Source: CAIWHR01 sp963741355
GTDB lineage: Bacteria; Pseudomonadota; Gammaproteobacteria; Burkholderiales; Casimicrobiaceae
DNA length: 64,000 nucleotides
Assembly: GCA_963741355.1 (NCBI GenBank)
Contig: CAVUIG010000013.1
Coordinates: forward strand, 228,779 to 292,778
Reading direction: 5' to 3'
The notes beneath the pieces were generated by a model that was not told the DNA's origin, did not search any database, and worked only from the letters and a program-made list of their open reading frames with translations. Both the position numbers and the translations under genes were made by a program. Below are positions 53,713 through 64,000 of the stretch, one piece after another (within the stretch, counting starts at the first letter, position 1; the number at the start of each line of letters is the position of its first letter).

Positions 53713-54861
53713 ATGGCGACTGAAGCGAAGAAGAAAGCGGGCACGTCTCGCCGGCCGCAGGGCACGACGCTGCTCATCGCGACACGAAAGGGCCTCTGGA
53801 CGCTCGCGAGCGATACCACGCGACGCACGTGGAAACTCGTGGGCCCGCAATTTCTCGGCAACATCGTGCACCACGCGGTGCTCGATCCGCGCGACCGCAG
53901 GACACTCCTCGCCGCGGCGCGCACGGGACATCTCGGTCCGACCGTGTTCCGCTCGACGGACCGCGGCAAGACGTGGAAGGAAGCGACCACGCCTCCCGCG
54001 TTCAAGCCGGGCGGCACGCGCAGCGTCGACCACACGTTCTGGCTCACGCCGGGCCACGCTTCCCAGATCGGCGTCTGGTACGCCGGCACTTCGCCGCAGG
54101 GGCTCTTCCGCTCGACCGACGGCGGCGCGACCTGGTCGGGCGTCGACGGCTTCAACGAGCATCCGCGCCGCAAGGACTGGTGCGGCGGCGACAAGGACGG
54201 CACGCCGGACGGGCCCAAGCTGCATTCGATCCTCGTTGACCCGCGCGACGCGAAGCACATGTACATCGGGATGTCCGGCGGCGGCATCTTCGAATCGCAC
54301 AACGCCGGCGCCGACTGGCATCCGCTCAATGCGGGCGTGCGCGCCGATTTCATGCCCGATCCCTATCCGGAGTACGGGCATGACCCGCACTGCATGCGGA
54401 TGCATCCGCTCGCGCCCGACCGGCTCTATCACCAGAATCACTGCGGGATCTATCGTCTGGACCGGCCGGCCACGCGCTGGACCGAGATCGGCGTGACGAT
54501 GCCGAAATCGGTGGGCTCGATCGGTCTGCCGATGGTGTTGCATCCGCGCGATCCGGACACGCTCTGGGTGTTCCCGATGGACGGGACGAGCGTCTGGCCG
54601 CGTGTTTCCCCGGGGGGCAAGCCCGCTGCCTACCGCTCGGTCAACGGCGGAAAGTCCTGGCAGCGCCAGGCGTCGGGGTTTCCGGCGGCGCAGGCCTGGT
54701 GGACGGTCAAGCGTCAGGCGATGACGGCGGACGACGCGGCCACCGTGGGCGTGTACTTCGGCACTACGAGCGGCGAGGTCTGGGGCAGCAAGGACGAGGG
54801 ACGCACGTGGAAATGCCTCGCCCGGCATTTGCCGGAGATCTACGCAGTCGAGTCGGCATAA
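53713..54861 (+). CDS. BNR-repeat beta-propeller protein (sialidase/photosystem-assembly-like fold)
   Basis: A 382-residue protein made of at least five BNR/Asp-box units, for example FRSTDRGKTW, FRSTDGGATW, YRSVNGGKSW and WGSKDEGRTW, so a beta-propeller. Conserved His/Asp-rich loops (HDPHCMRMHP, YHQNHCGIYR) could bind metal or ligand. There is no signal peptide; the N-terminus is Lys-rich, so it is probably cytoplasmic. No sialidase catalytic set is visible, and an enzyme function is not claimed. A MoaD-like gene follows 40 bases on, a pairing I recall as recurrent in proteobacteria. Confidence 0.8.
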   Translation: MATEAKKKAGTSRRPQGTTLLIATRKGLWTLASDTTRRTWKLVGPQFLGNIVHHAVLDPRDRRTLLAAARTGHLGPTVFRSTDRGKTWKEATTPPAFKPGGTRSVDHTFWLTPGHASQIGVWYAGTSPQGLFRSTDGGATWSGVDGFNEHPRRKDWCGGDKDGTPDGPKLHSILVDPRDAKHMYIGMSGGGIFESHNAGADWHPLNAGVRADFMPDPYPEYGHDPHCMRMHPLAPDRLYHQNHCGIYRLDRPATRWTEIGVTMPKSVGSIGLPMVLHPRDPDTLWVFPMDGTSVWPRVSPGGKPAAYRSVNGGKSWQRQASGFPAAQAWWTVKRQAMTADDAATVGVYFGTTSGEVWGSKDEGRTWKCLARHLPEIYAVESA

Positions 54862-54901
54862 CGCCCTCATTGCACGACGGCGCGGCCTGGGGCAACGAAG
54901 C

Positions 54902-55174
54902 GTGAACGTCCGCATCCCGGGACTGCTGCGCTCCTACACGAACGGCGCGCAAAGCGTCGACATCGATGCCGCGTCCGCCGCGCCAACGCTGGCGGACGCG
55001 CTCGAGTCCCTGAACGCGCGCTATCCCGGGATTCGCTTTCGCATCGTCGACGAGCAGGGCGCGATCCGGGCGCACATCAAGATCTTCGTCGACGGCGTGC
55101 TCGCGCGCGACCTCGCGACGCAGGTTCGTCCGGACGGCGAGCTCATGATCGTCGGCGCGCTGTCGGGCGGGTAG
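54902..55174 (+). CDS. MoaD/ThiS-type ubiquitin-like protein
   Basis: A 90-residue beta-grasp protein ending in the diagnostic GG (VGALSGG). Members are adenylated at the C-terminus and carry sulfur or are conjugated to proteins. The sequence has PTLADALESLNARYPG, and HIKIFVDGVLARDL in the typical place. The start is a GTG at 54902. No MoaE, ThiF-like E1 or JAB protease lies in the window, so the sulfur acceptor is unknown. The neighbour is the BNR propeller upstream; the atp operon follows. Confidence 0.85.
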   Translation: MNVRIPGLLRSYTNGAQSVDIDAASAAPTLADALESLNARYPGIRFRIVDEQGAIRAHIKIFVDGVLARDLATQVRPDGELMIVGALSGG

Positions 55175-55238
55175 CGATTGAGGTAAATCCGACTGAAGTT
55201 GCGGGGCTTTACGCGGTCATTTGCACCGCAACAATTCA

Positions 55239-55268
55239 TTGCGGAGCAGTGCGGCAGACCGTTATAAT
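55239..55268 (+). promoter_or_regulatory. sigma70-type promoter of the atp operon
   Basis: TTGCGG (55239-55244) and a perfect TATAAT (55263-55268) are separated by 18 bases. It lies in the 147-base gap after the MoaD-like gene and 54 bases before the atpI GTG. Confidence 0.75.
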
Positions 55269-55321
55269 TTCGCGTTTGCTTTTGCCCGAAGCGCGCGACG
55301 GAAAACCGCCGTGCGCGCCGC

Positions 55322-55729
55322 GTGATTCCCCCGCTCAAGACCCGGCCCATCCGCACCGTTTTGAGGTGGCAGGTCATCGTCACGGCAGTGGCCGCGGTGA
55401 TCGCGGGCGCGGTGGCGGGAGTGCCGGGCGCAGTGTCCGCGCTTCTCGGCGGCAGCGTGAATCTCGCGGCAGGGTTCGCGTACGCGTTCCTGCTGGGGCT
55501 GGGCCTCGGGAACACGCCGGTGCCCGGCGCGGCAACGACGCTGATCGCGCTGTTCCGGGCGGAGGCGGGCAAGGTCGTCGTGATCGTGGTCGGACTCTGG
55601 CTCGCGCTGACGGCATACCCGGAGGTCATTCCGGCAGCCGTGATCGCGACGTTCATCGCGACGGTGATCGTGTTCAGCATGGCGTTTTTCGTGAGCGACA
55701 GGCAACCGGGAAAGCAAGGCGATGGCTGA
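55322..55729 (+). CDS. atpI: ATP synthase subunit I
   Basis: A 135-residue membrane protein of about four helices (WQVIVTAVAAVIAGAVAG, the Gly-rich ALLGGSVNLAAGFAYAFLL, VVVIVVGLWLALTAYP and the final AVIATFIATVIVFSMAFF). AtpI aids c-ring assembly. It starts with a GTG at 55322 and overlaps atpB by eight bases. It is first in the atpIBEFHAGDC operon, transcribed from the promoter at 55239-55268. Confidence 0.93.
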   Translation: MIPPLKTRPIRTVLRWQVIVTAVAAVIAGAVAGVPGAVSALLGGSVNLAAGFAYAFLLGLGLGNTPVPGAATTLIALFRAEAGKVVVIVVGLWLALTAYPEVIPAAVIATFIATVIVFSMAFFVSDRQPGKQGDG

Positions 55730-56546
55730 AGGCACCGAACTCAATCCCACCGAGTACATCCAGCACCACCTCACGTTCCTCGCCAGTCCGGTCAGGGAGG
55801 GCGGCGGATTCTGGACGCTGCACTGGGACACGCTGCTGACCACGCTGGTGCTCGGCGCTGTCGCGTTCGGCTTCCTCTGGCTCGTCACGCGCAAATCGAC
55901 TTCCGGCGTGCCGTCGAAGACGCAGGCGTTCGTCGAGCTGGCCGTGGGCTTCGTCAACGGCGAGGTCAAGGGCATCTACCAAGGCGAGAGCAAGATCGTC
56001 GCGCCGATCGCGCTCACGACCTTCGTGCTGGTCCTGTTCATGAACGCGATGGACTTCCTGCCAGTCGACATCATGTCGTGGCTCTACGAGCACGTGCTGC
56101 GTCAGCACACCTGGCGCGGCGTGCCGACCGCCGACGTGAACACGACGTTCGCGCTCGCGCTGTCCGTGTTCGCGATGATGATCTACTACAGCATCAAGAT
56201 TAAGGGTCTCGGCGGCTGGCTGTACGAGCTCGTTTCGCAGCCGTTCGGCCTCAAGCCGATCTGGATATCGCCGCTGCTGGTCGTCTTCAACCTGATGTTC
56301 CAGCTCGTCGAGTACGTGTCGAAGCCGCTGTCGCACTCGCTGCGGCTGTACGGCAACATGTACGCCGGCGAGATCATCTTCATCCTGCTCGGCATGTGGG
56401 CCGCCACCGGAATCGCGGGTATCGCGTTCGGCGCGCTGCTCAGCCTCGGCTGGTCGATCTTCCACATCCTGATCGTCGTGCTGCAGGCCTACATCTTCAT
56501 GATGCTGACCATCGTCTACATCTCGATGGCGCACGAGCATCACTGA
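55722..56546 (+). CDS. atpB: ATP synthase F0 subunit a
   Basis: Subunit a forms the proton half-channels of F0. The 274-residue product has the expected helices and the essential Arg in SLRLYGNMYAGE, with the C-terminal LQAYIFMMLTIVYIS. An ATG at 55722 overlaps atpI. The frame is intact. The proton-type motif set gives no sign of sodium coupling. Confidence 0.98.
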   Translation: MAEGTELNPTEYIQHHLTFLASPVREGGGFWTLHWDTLLTTLVLGAVAFGFLWLVTRKSTSGVPSKTQAFVELAVGFVNGEVKGIYQGESKIVAPIALTTFVLVLFMNAMDFLPVDIMSWLYEHVLRQHTWRGVPTADVNTTFALALSVFAMMIYYSIKIKGLGGWLYELVSQPFGLKPIWISPLLVVFNLMFQLVEYVSKPLSHSLRLYGNMYAGEIIFILLGMWAATGIAGIAFGALLSLGWSIFHILIVVLQAYIFMMLTIVYISMAHEHH

Positions 56547-56591
56547 CTCCCGCTTCGCCATACCGTTCACCCTGCTCAAGAAAGGATAGAC

Positions 56592-56861
56592 ATGGACCCG
56601 CAACTCACCGCAACGATCCTGGCGTACTCCGGCATCGGCATCGGCCTCATCATCGGCCTCGGTGCCCTGGGCGCCTGCGTCGGCGTCGGCATCATGTGCT
56701 CGCGCTTCCTCGAAGGCGCCGCGCGCCAGCCCGAGCTCATGCCGCAGTTGCAGGCGAAGGTGTTCCTGCTGCTCGGCCTGATCGACGCGTCGTTCATCAT
56801 CGGCGTCGGCCTCGCGCTGTGGTTCGCCGTCGCGAATCCGCTGCTCGGCCAGCTCAAGTAG
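56592..56861 (+). CDS. atpE: ATP synthase F0 subunit c
   Basis: An 89-residue two-helix proteolipid that forms the rotor ring. The conserved loop is ARQPE, and the second helix carries the proton-binding carboxylate in LIDASFIIGVG. The binding-site residue is Asp with no Na+-type Gln/Glu/Ser pattern, so protons are the coupling ion. AAGGATAG lies just before the ATG at 56592. Confidence 0.98.
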   Translation: MDPQLTATILAYSGIGIGLIIGLGALGACVGVGIMCSRFLEGAARQPELMPQLQAKVFLLLGLIDASFIIGVGLALWFAVANPLLGQLK

Positions 56862-56896
56862 GGTCGCGCCGGACATCACATAGCTGAGGGAAAGCC

Positions 56897-57367
56897 ATGA
56901 ACATCAATTTCACACTGTTCATGCAGGCCGTCGCGTTCTTCGCGTTCATCCTGTTCACGGCGAAGTTCGTGTGGCCGCCGCTGATGCGCGCGATCGAGAC
57001 GCGGCAGAAGGACATCGCCGACGGCATCGCCGCCGGCGAAGCGGGACGGCAGAACCTCTCCAGCGCGGAGAAGCGGATCGCCGACATGCTGGCCGAGGCG
57101 AAGACGCGCAGCTCCGAGATCATCGCGCAGGGCGAGAAGCTGAAGAGCGAGACGATCGACGCCGCCAAGGCGGATGCCAAGGCCGAGGCCGACCGCATCC
57201 TCGCCGCCGCGAAGGCCGAGATCGGCCAGGAGATTTCCCGCGCGAAGGAAGCGCTGCGCGGGCAGGTCGCCGACCTCGCCGTGGCCGGCGCCGCGAAGAT
57301 CCTGAAGCGCGAAGTCGACCCCAAGGCGCACGCCGACCTGCTGGCGTCGATCCGGCAGCAGCTCTGA
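56897..57367 (+). CDS. atpF: ATP synthase F0 subunit b
   Basis: A 156-residue peripheral-stalk protein with one N-terminal membrane helix (FMQAVAFFAFILFTAKFVWP) and a long charged coiled coil (EKLKSETIDAAKADAKAEAD). It links subunit a to the F1 head through delta. Ribosome-site AGGG precedes the ATG at 56897. The frame is intact. Confidence 0.98.
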   Translation: MNINFTLFMQAVAFFAFILFTAKFVWPPLMRAIETRQKDIADGIAAGEAGRQNLSSAEKRIADMLAEAKTRSSEIIAQGEKLKSETIDAAKADAKAEADRILAAAKAEIGQEISRAKEALRGQVADLAVAGAAKILKREVDPKAHADLLASIRQQL

Positions 57368-57377
57368 CGGAACCGCG

Positions 57378-57915
57378 ATGGCCGAACTGACGACGATTGC
57401 AAGGCCCTACGCCGAAGCGGCATTCCGGCTCGCGCGCGAGGGCAATGCGCTGCCGGTGTGGTCGCAGATGCTGCGCCTTCTCGCCAGCGTGATCGCCGAT
57501 CCGAAGGTCGCGGGCGCGCTCGACAATCCGCGGCTCACCGCGGGGGACAAGGAAGCGCTGCTGCTGTCGATCTGCGGCGACCGGCTGGATCCGCAGGGCC
57601 GCAGCTTCGTTCGCGTTCTCGTCGAGGCCGATCGCGTCGGCGTCGTGCCGCAGATCGCGGCGCAGTTCGAATTGCTGAAGGACGACGCTGACGGCCTGGC
57701 ACGCGCCCGGATCGACAGCGCCTTCCCGCTTTCCGACGCCGAGCTCGCGGAACTCAAGACCGCGCTGGAACGGCATTTCGGCAAGAAGATCGAGACGTCG
57801 GTCAACGTCGATCCGGCGCTGATCGGCGGCGCCCGCATCACCGTCGGCGACACCGTGGTGGACGGCACGATCGAGGCGCAGCTCTCCATCGATGGCGACC
57901 CATTTGCGAGCCTAA
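57378..57915 (+). CDS. atpH: ATP synthase F1 delta subunit, frameshifted at the end
   Basis: Delta joins the peripheral stalk to the top of F1. The ATG at 57378 gives TIARPYAEAAFRLAREG and runs through GKKIETSVNVDPALIGGARI and DGTIEAQLS. At about 57893 one extra base moves the natural end (MATHLRA, stop 57913-57915) to another frame. With it removed, length is 178 residues, the family norm. As given, the frame would run on to 57980, past the atpA start. Confidence 0.93.
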
Positions 57916-57970
57916 CCGAAACTACCGTGACGCCGGCGGCAATCACGCGCCGGCGCGCCGCGAGGACACC

Positions 57971-59513
<1,543 letters not shown>

Positions 59514-59534
59514 GTCGACGCGGACGCAAAGCTG

Positions 59535-60408
59535 ATGGCAGGCGCCAAAGAAATCCGGAACAAGATCAGAGCGTGCAGAGCACGCAGAAGATCACCAAGG
59601 CGATGGAAATGGTCGCCGCGTCGAAGATGAGAAGGCGCAGGACCGGATGCGCGCGTCGCGACCCTACGCCGAGAGGGCGCTCAGATCGCGATGCACATCG
59701 CGCAGGCGAATCCCGAGTATCGGCACCCGTTCCTTCGACGCAGCGAGACGGTGCAAGCGCGTCGGCACGATCGTCGTCACCACCGACAAGGGACTGTGCG
59801 GCGGGCTGAACACGAACATGTTCCGCGCTCGTGCTGAACAGCACAAGGAGTGGCGCGCGAAGGGACTCGAAGTCGACTATTGCGCGATCGGCAACAAGGG
59901 CCTCGGCATTCTTCAGCCGCATGGCGGCAACGTCGTCGCGACGCGGTACAACTGGGCGACCGGCCCCCGCTCGACCGCTGATCGGACGGTCAAGGTCATG
60001 CTCGACAAGTACATCGACGGCACGCTCGACGAATGCACATCTTCTTCACGACGTTCATCAACACGATGCGCAGGAGGCCCGGCACGGGCGCATGCTGCCG
60101 ATTCCGGAGCAGTTCCGGACGCCCGCCGGCGAAGTGCGCAAGTTGAAGTGCGACCGCTTGGGACTACCTCTACGAACCCGATGCGCAGGATCTGCTCGAC
60201 GGCTTGTGCGCGCTACATCGAGTCGCAGGTCTACCAGACGGTCAACGAGAACATGGCCTGCGAGCAGGCGGCGAAGATGGTCGCGATGAAAGCCGCGACG
60301 GACAACGCGGGCAGATCATCGACGAGCTGAAGCTGATCTACAACAGCGCGCCAGGCGGCGATCACGAAGGAAATCTCGGAGATCGTCGGCGGCGCGGCGG
60401 CAGTGTAA
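59535..60408 (+). CDS. atpG: ATP synthase F1 gamma subunit, multiply frameshifted
   Basis: Gamma is the rotor shaft of F1. The ATG at 59535 begins MAGAKEIRNKI, then after an indel QSTQKITKAMEMVAASKM, then TTDKGLCGGLNTN, VNENMACEQAAKMVAMKAATDNA and EISEIVGGAAAV with the stop at 60406-60408. These are the gamma signatures, in the right order and with near-normal total length (about 290 codons), but at least six frame changes are needed. The density of indels is far higher than upstream and marks low-quality sequence. Confidence 0.9.
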
Positions 60409-60457
60409 CGCACCGCAACCGCGACGTTGACAGAAAGAATTTCGCAATGAGGAAACC

Positions 60458-61858
<1,401 letters not shown>

Positions 61859-61861
61859 GCC

Positions 61862-62279
61862 GTGGCGATGACCATGCACTGCGACATCGTCAGCGCCGAG
61901 AAGGAGATCTTCTCCGGCGAGGCGGAGATGGTCATCGCTGACCGGCACCGTCGGCGAGCTCGGCATCATCCGGGCCACGCGCCGCTGCTGACCGGCATCA
62001 AGCCCGGTCCGGTGCGCCTGAAGATTCCGGCCAGAGGCGAAGAACTCGTTTTCGTTCAGGGCGGCTATCTCGAAGTGCAGCCGCACCGTCACGGTGCTGG
62101 CGGATACCGCGTTGCGCGCAGATGACCTCGACGAGGTCGCAGCGTCGCAAGCAAAGCAGGCGGCGCTGGACGCGATGCAGAACAAGACCTCGCGCGAGGA
62201 AATCGCGACCGCCGAAGCGGAGCTCGCCATCGCGGTCGCGCAACTCGAAGCGATCCGCAAGATGCGCCACCGCGCCTGA
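61862..62279 (+). CDS. atpC: ATP synthase F1 epsilon subunit, frameshifted
   Basis: Epsilon couples the rotor and inhibits ATP hydrolysis. From the GTG at 61862 (or ATG at 61868) the product gives MHCDIVSAEKEIFSGEAEMV, then in other frames TGTVGELGIIPGHAPLLTGI, FVQGGYLEVQP and, after about 62090, TVTVLADTALRADDLDE, with the helical C-terminus ending RKMRHRA at 62279. Joined length is about 139 residues, normal. It is last in the atp operon. Confidence 0.93.
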
Positions 62280-62420
62280 CGGTGCCGGCGTTGCAATAGA
62301 AGAGGGCGGCTGCGGCCACCCTTTCATTGCGTCAGGACAAACTCCCGTGGAAGACGACATGTATCGAGCGCCGCCTTGAGCTAGAATGCTGCAGTGCAGC
62401 AATCCCTTTGGGAGCCCGCA

Positions 62421-64000
62421 ATGAGTGACCTCAACACGACGATCGGTCGAGCGCCACGGACATCTCGCGCGGCGTGGCCGACAGGTTCGGACCGGCGCAT
62501 GCGTGCGGCGCTCGACCGTTACGCGACGCGCATGAAGACAGCCGGTTTCGCAGCGATGGTGCCGCCGCCAGGCGGGCCGAAAATGCCGCACGAGCTCTGG
62601 CGGGGATGGCCTGGCAGCTACTGGGTCGATAGCGTGCAGCGTTCGGTGCTGTTCTGGGACACGCTGCGCCAGCGCGGCAACAACTGGCTCGAGCATGAGG
62701 ACGCAGGCAAGCCGCCGCTGCTGCATTTCGAATGGGAGATGATCGTCGACGCGCGCACGTTCGAGCGGCCGGTCAACTACGCCCTGGTGCGGATCATCCC
62801 GCCGCAGCGGCGTTCGCGATCGACCACGACGCGGCGGCCCTTCGTCATCATCGATCCGCGCGCGGGACACGGGCCGGCATCGGCGGATTCAAGCAGGACT
62901 CGCAGGTCGGCGTCGCCCTCAAGGCCGGGCATCCGGTCTATTTCGTCGATATTCTTCCCCGACCCCGAGCCCGGCCAGACGCTGGCGGATGTGATGCGCC
63001 GCGGAAGCGAATTCGTCGCGAGATCGTCGCCGACCGGCATCCCGAAGCCCGCCAAGCCGGTCATGGTCGGCAATTGCCAGGGCGGCTGGGCCACGATGAT
63101 GCTGGCCGCCGCGCATCCCGGACATCGCCGGGCCCGATCGTGATCAACGGCGCGCCGATGTCCTACTGGGCGGCGCAGCGACGGCGAAGAACCCGATGCG
63201 CTATGCCGGCGGGCTGCTGGGCGGCGGCGTCGGCCGGCGCTGCTCGCCAGCGATCTGGGCACGGCAAGTTCGACGGCGCCTATCTCGTCGAGAATTTCGA
63301 GAAGCTCAAACCCCGCCAATACCTTCTTCGGACAAGTACTACGACCTGTTCGCCAAGATCGACACCGAGCGCGCCGCGCTTCCTGGAGTTCGAGCGCTGG
63401 TGGGGCGGCTCTACCTGATGAACGAGGCCGAGATCCGCTGGATCGTCGAGAACCTCTTCGTCGGCAACAGGCTTTCGCGCGGCGAGGCCGAGTCGGCCGG
63501 CCGACATCGTCGACCTGCGCGGCGATCCGCTCGCCGATCATCGTGTTCGCCTCGCACGGCGACAACATCACGCCGCCGCAGCAGGCGTTCAACTGGGTCG
63601 CCGACCCTACTCCAGACGACCGAGGAGATCAAGGCGAACGGGCAAGTCGATCGTCGGGCTGATGCACGAGAACGTCGGCCATCTCGGCATTTTCGTGTCG
63701 GGCAAGGTCGCCAAGCGGGAGCACACCCAGATCGTCGAGGTGATCGAAGTACATCGAGCAGCTCGCCGCCTGGCCTCTACGGCGATGCAGGTCGAGGAGC
63801 AGTCCCGGGCGCCAGCGGCGCGACGGCGTACGATGTGACGACTGTCGGAGCGCACAGGTCGAGGACTCTGCGCGCGATGCCGAGAAGTACGACCGCGTCG
63901 ACGAAAAGCCGTTCGAGGCGGTGGCGGCGGTGTCCGAACTGTCCGAGCGCGCCTACGAGCTTCTCGCGCGCCCGCTGGTCAGAGAGCTCTCGCCCGAGTG
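62421..64000 (+). CDS. DUF3141 alpha/beta-hydrolase (PHA-synthase-like), partial and multiply frameshifted
   Basis: From the ATG at 62421 the protein has WRGWPGSYWVDSVQRSVLF and FEWEMIVDARTFERPVNYALVR. In changing frames it continues with RPFVIIDPRAGHGPGIGG, DSQVGVALKAGHPVYFV, the nucleophile elbow VGNCQGGWA, INGAPMSYWA and GDNITPPQQAFNWVAD. This is the DUF3141 family, distantly like polyhydroxyalkanoate synthases; the GNCQGG elbow has Cys as nucleophile. The biological role is not established. Many one-base indels and the window edge prevent a full translation. It follows atpC on the same strand with a 141-base gap holding no clear terminator. Confidence 0.8.

Noticed and set aside
62295..62325. 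Hairpin GGGCGGC/GCCACCC after atpC as a terminator
   Set aside because: One mismatch in a short stem and only TTTC after it; the region is also of doubtful sequence quality.

Overview
The window is a visibly GC-rich chromosomal segment from a betaproteobacterium. The evidence is gene order: lolB-ispE-tRNA(Gln)-prs-(rplY-pth-ychF), coaD-rsmD/ftsY-rpoH, def-fmt-rsmB-DUF4390-ntrY-ntrX, dnaA-dnaN-gyrB divergent from rpmH-rnpA-yidD-yidC-mnmE, and mnmG-rsmG-parA-parB followed by the atp operon. It lies at or near the replication origin. I saw no insertion sequence, prophage, CRISPR array or rRNA.

Layout. 1-9.8 kb: partial dapF, a lone GT7-type galactosyltransferase homologue, ychF, pth, rplY, an inserted SDR gene, prs, tRNA-Gln, ispE, lolB and a TPR protein. 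9.9-16.6 kb: mutM, a dynamin-like GTPase, ferredoxin, coaD, rsmD, ftsY and rpoH, the last with a CIRCE operator laid over its promoter. 16.6-23.8 kb: the NtrX/NtrY-like two-component pair, a DUF4390 protein, rsmB, fmt and def. 23.9-33.2 kb: a LysM protein, dprA, topB, an ALDH7-type dehydrogenase and a secreted subtilase. 33.2-42.8 kb: the origin block gyrB-dnaN-dnaA | rpmH-rnpA-yidD-yidC-mnmE. 42.8-47.6 kb: an AbrB-type permease, tam, GTP-dependent PEP carboxykinase and a PfkB kinase. 47.6-52.2 kb: parS sites, then mnmG-rsmG-parA-parB. 52.2-55.2 kb: accessory genes (two small membrane proteins, a peroxiredoxin, a BNR propeller and a MoaD-like protein). 55.3-62.3 kb: atpIBEFHAGDC. 62.4 kb to the end: a partial DUF3141 alpha/beta-hydrolase.

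The genes are mainly housekeeping: replication initiation and chromosome partition, tRNA and ribosome modification, translation start and release, heat-shock control, membrane insertion and energy conversion. The main regulatory signals visible are CIRCE at rpoH, two parS-like sites before mnmG/parAB, a DnaA box on the dnaA -35 region, and separate sigma70-type promoters for rplY and the atp operon.

A caution applies throughout. Many obligatory genes (pth, coaD, fmt, def, mnmG, atpH, atpA, atpG, atpD, atpC) are broken by one-base indels, often in short G/C runs, and the density rises sharply after about 59.5 kb. These look like sequence or assembly errors rather than pseudogenes, so such genes are given as whole loci with the approximate breakpoints.
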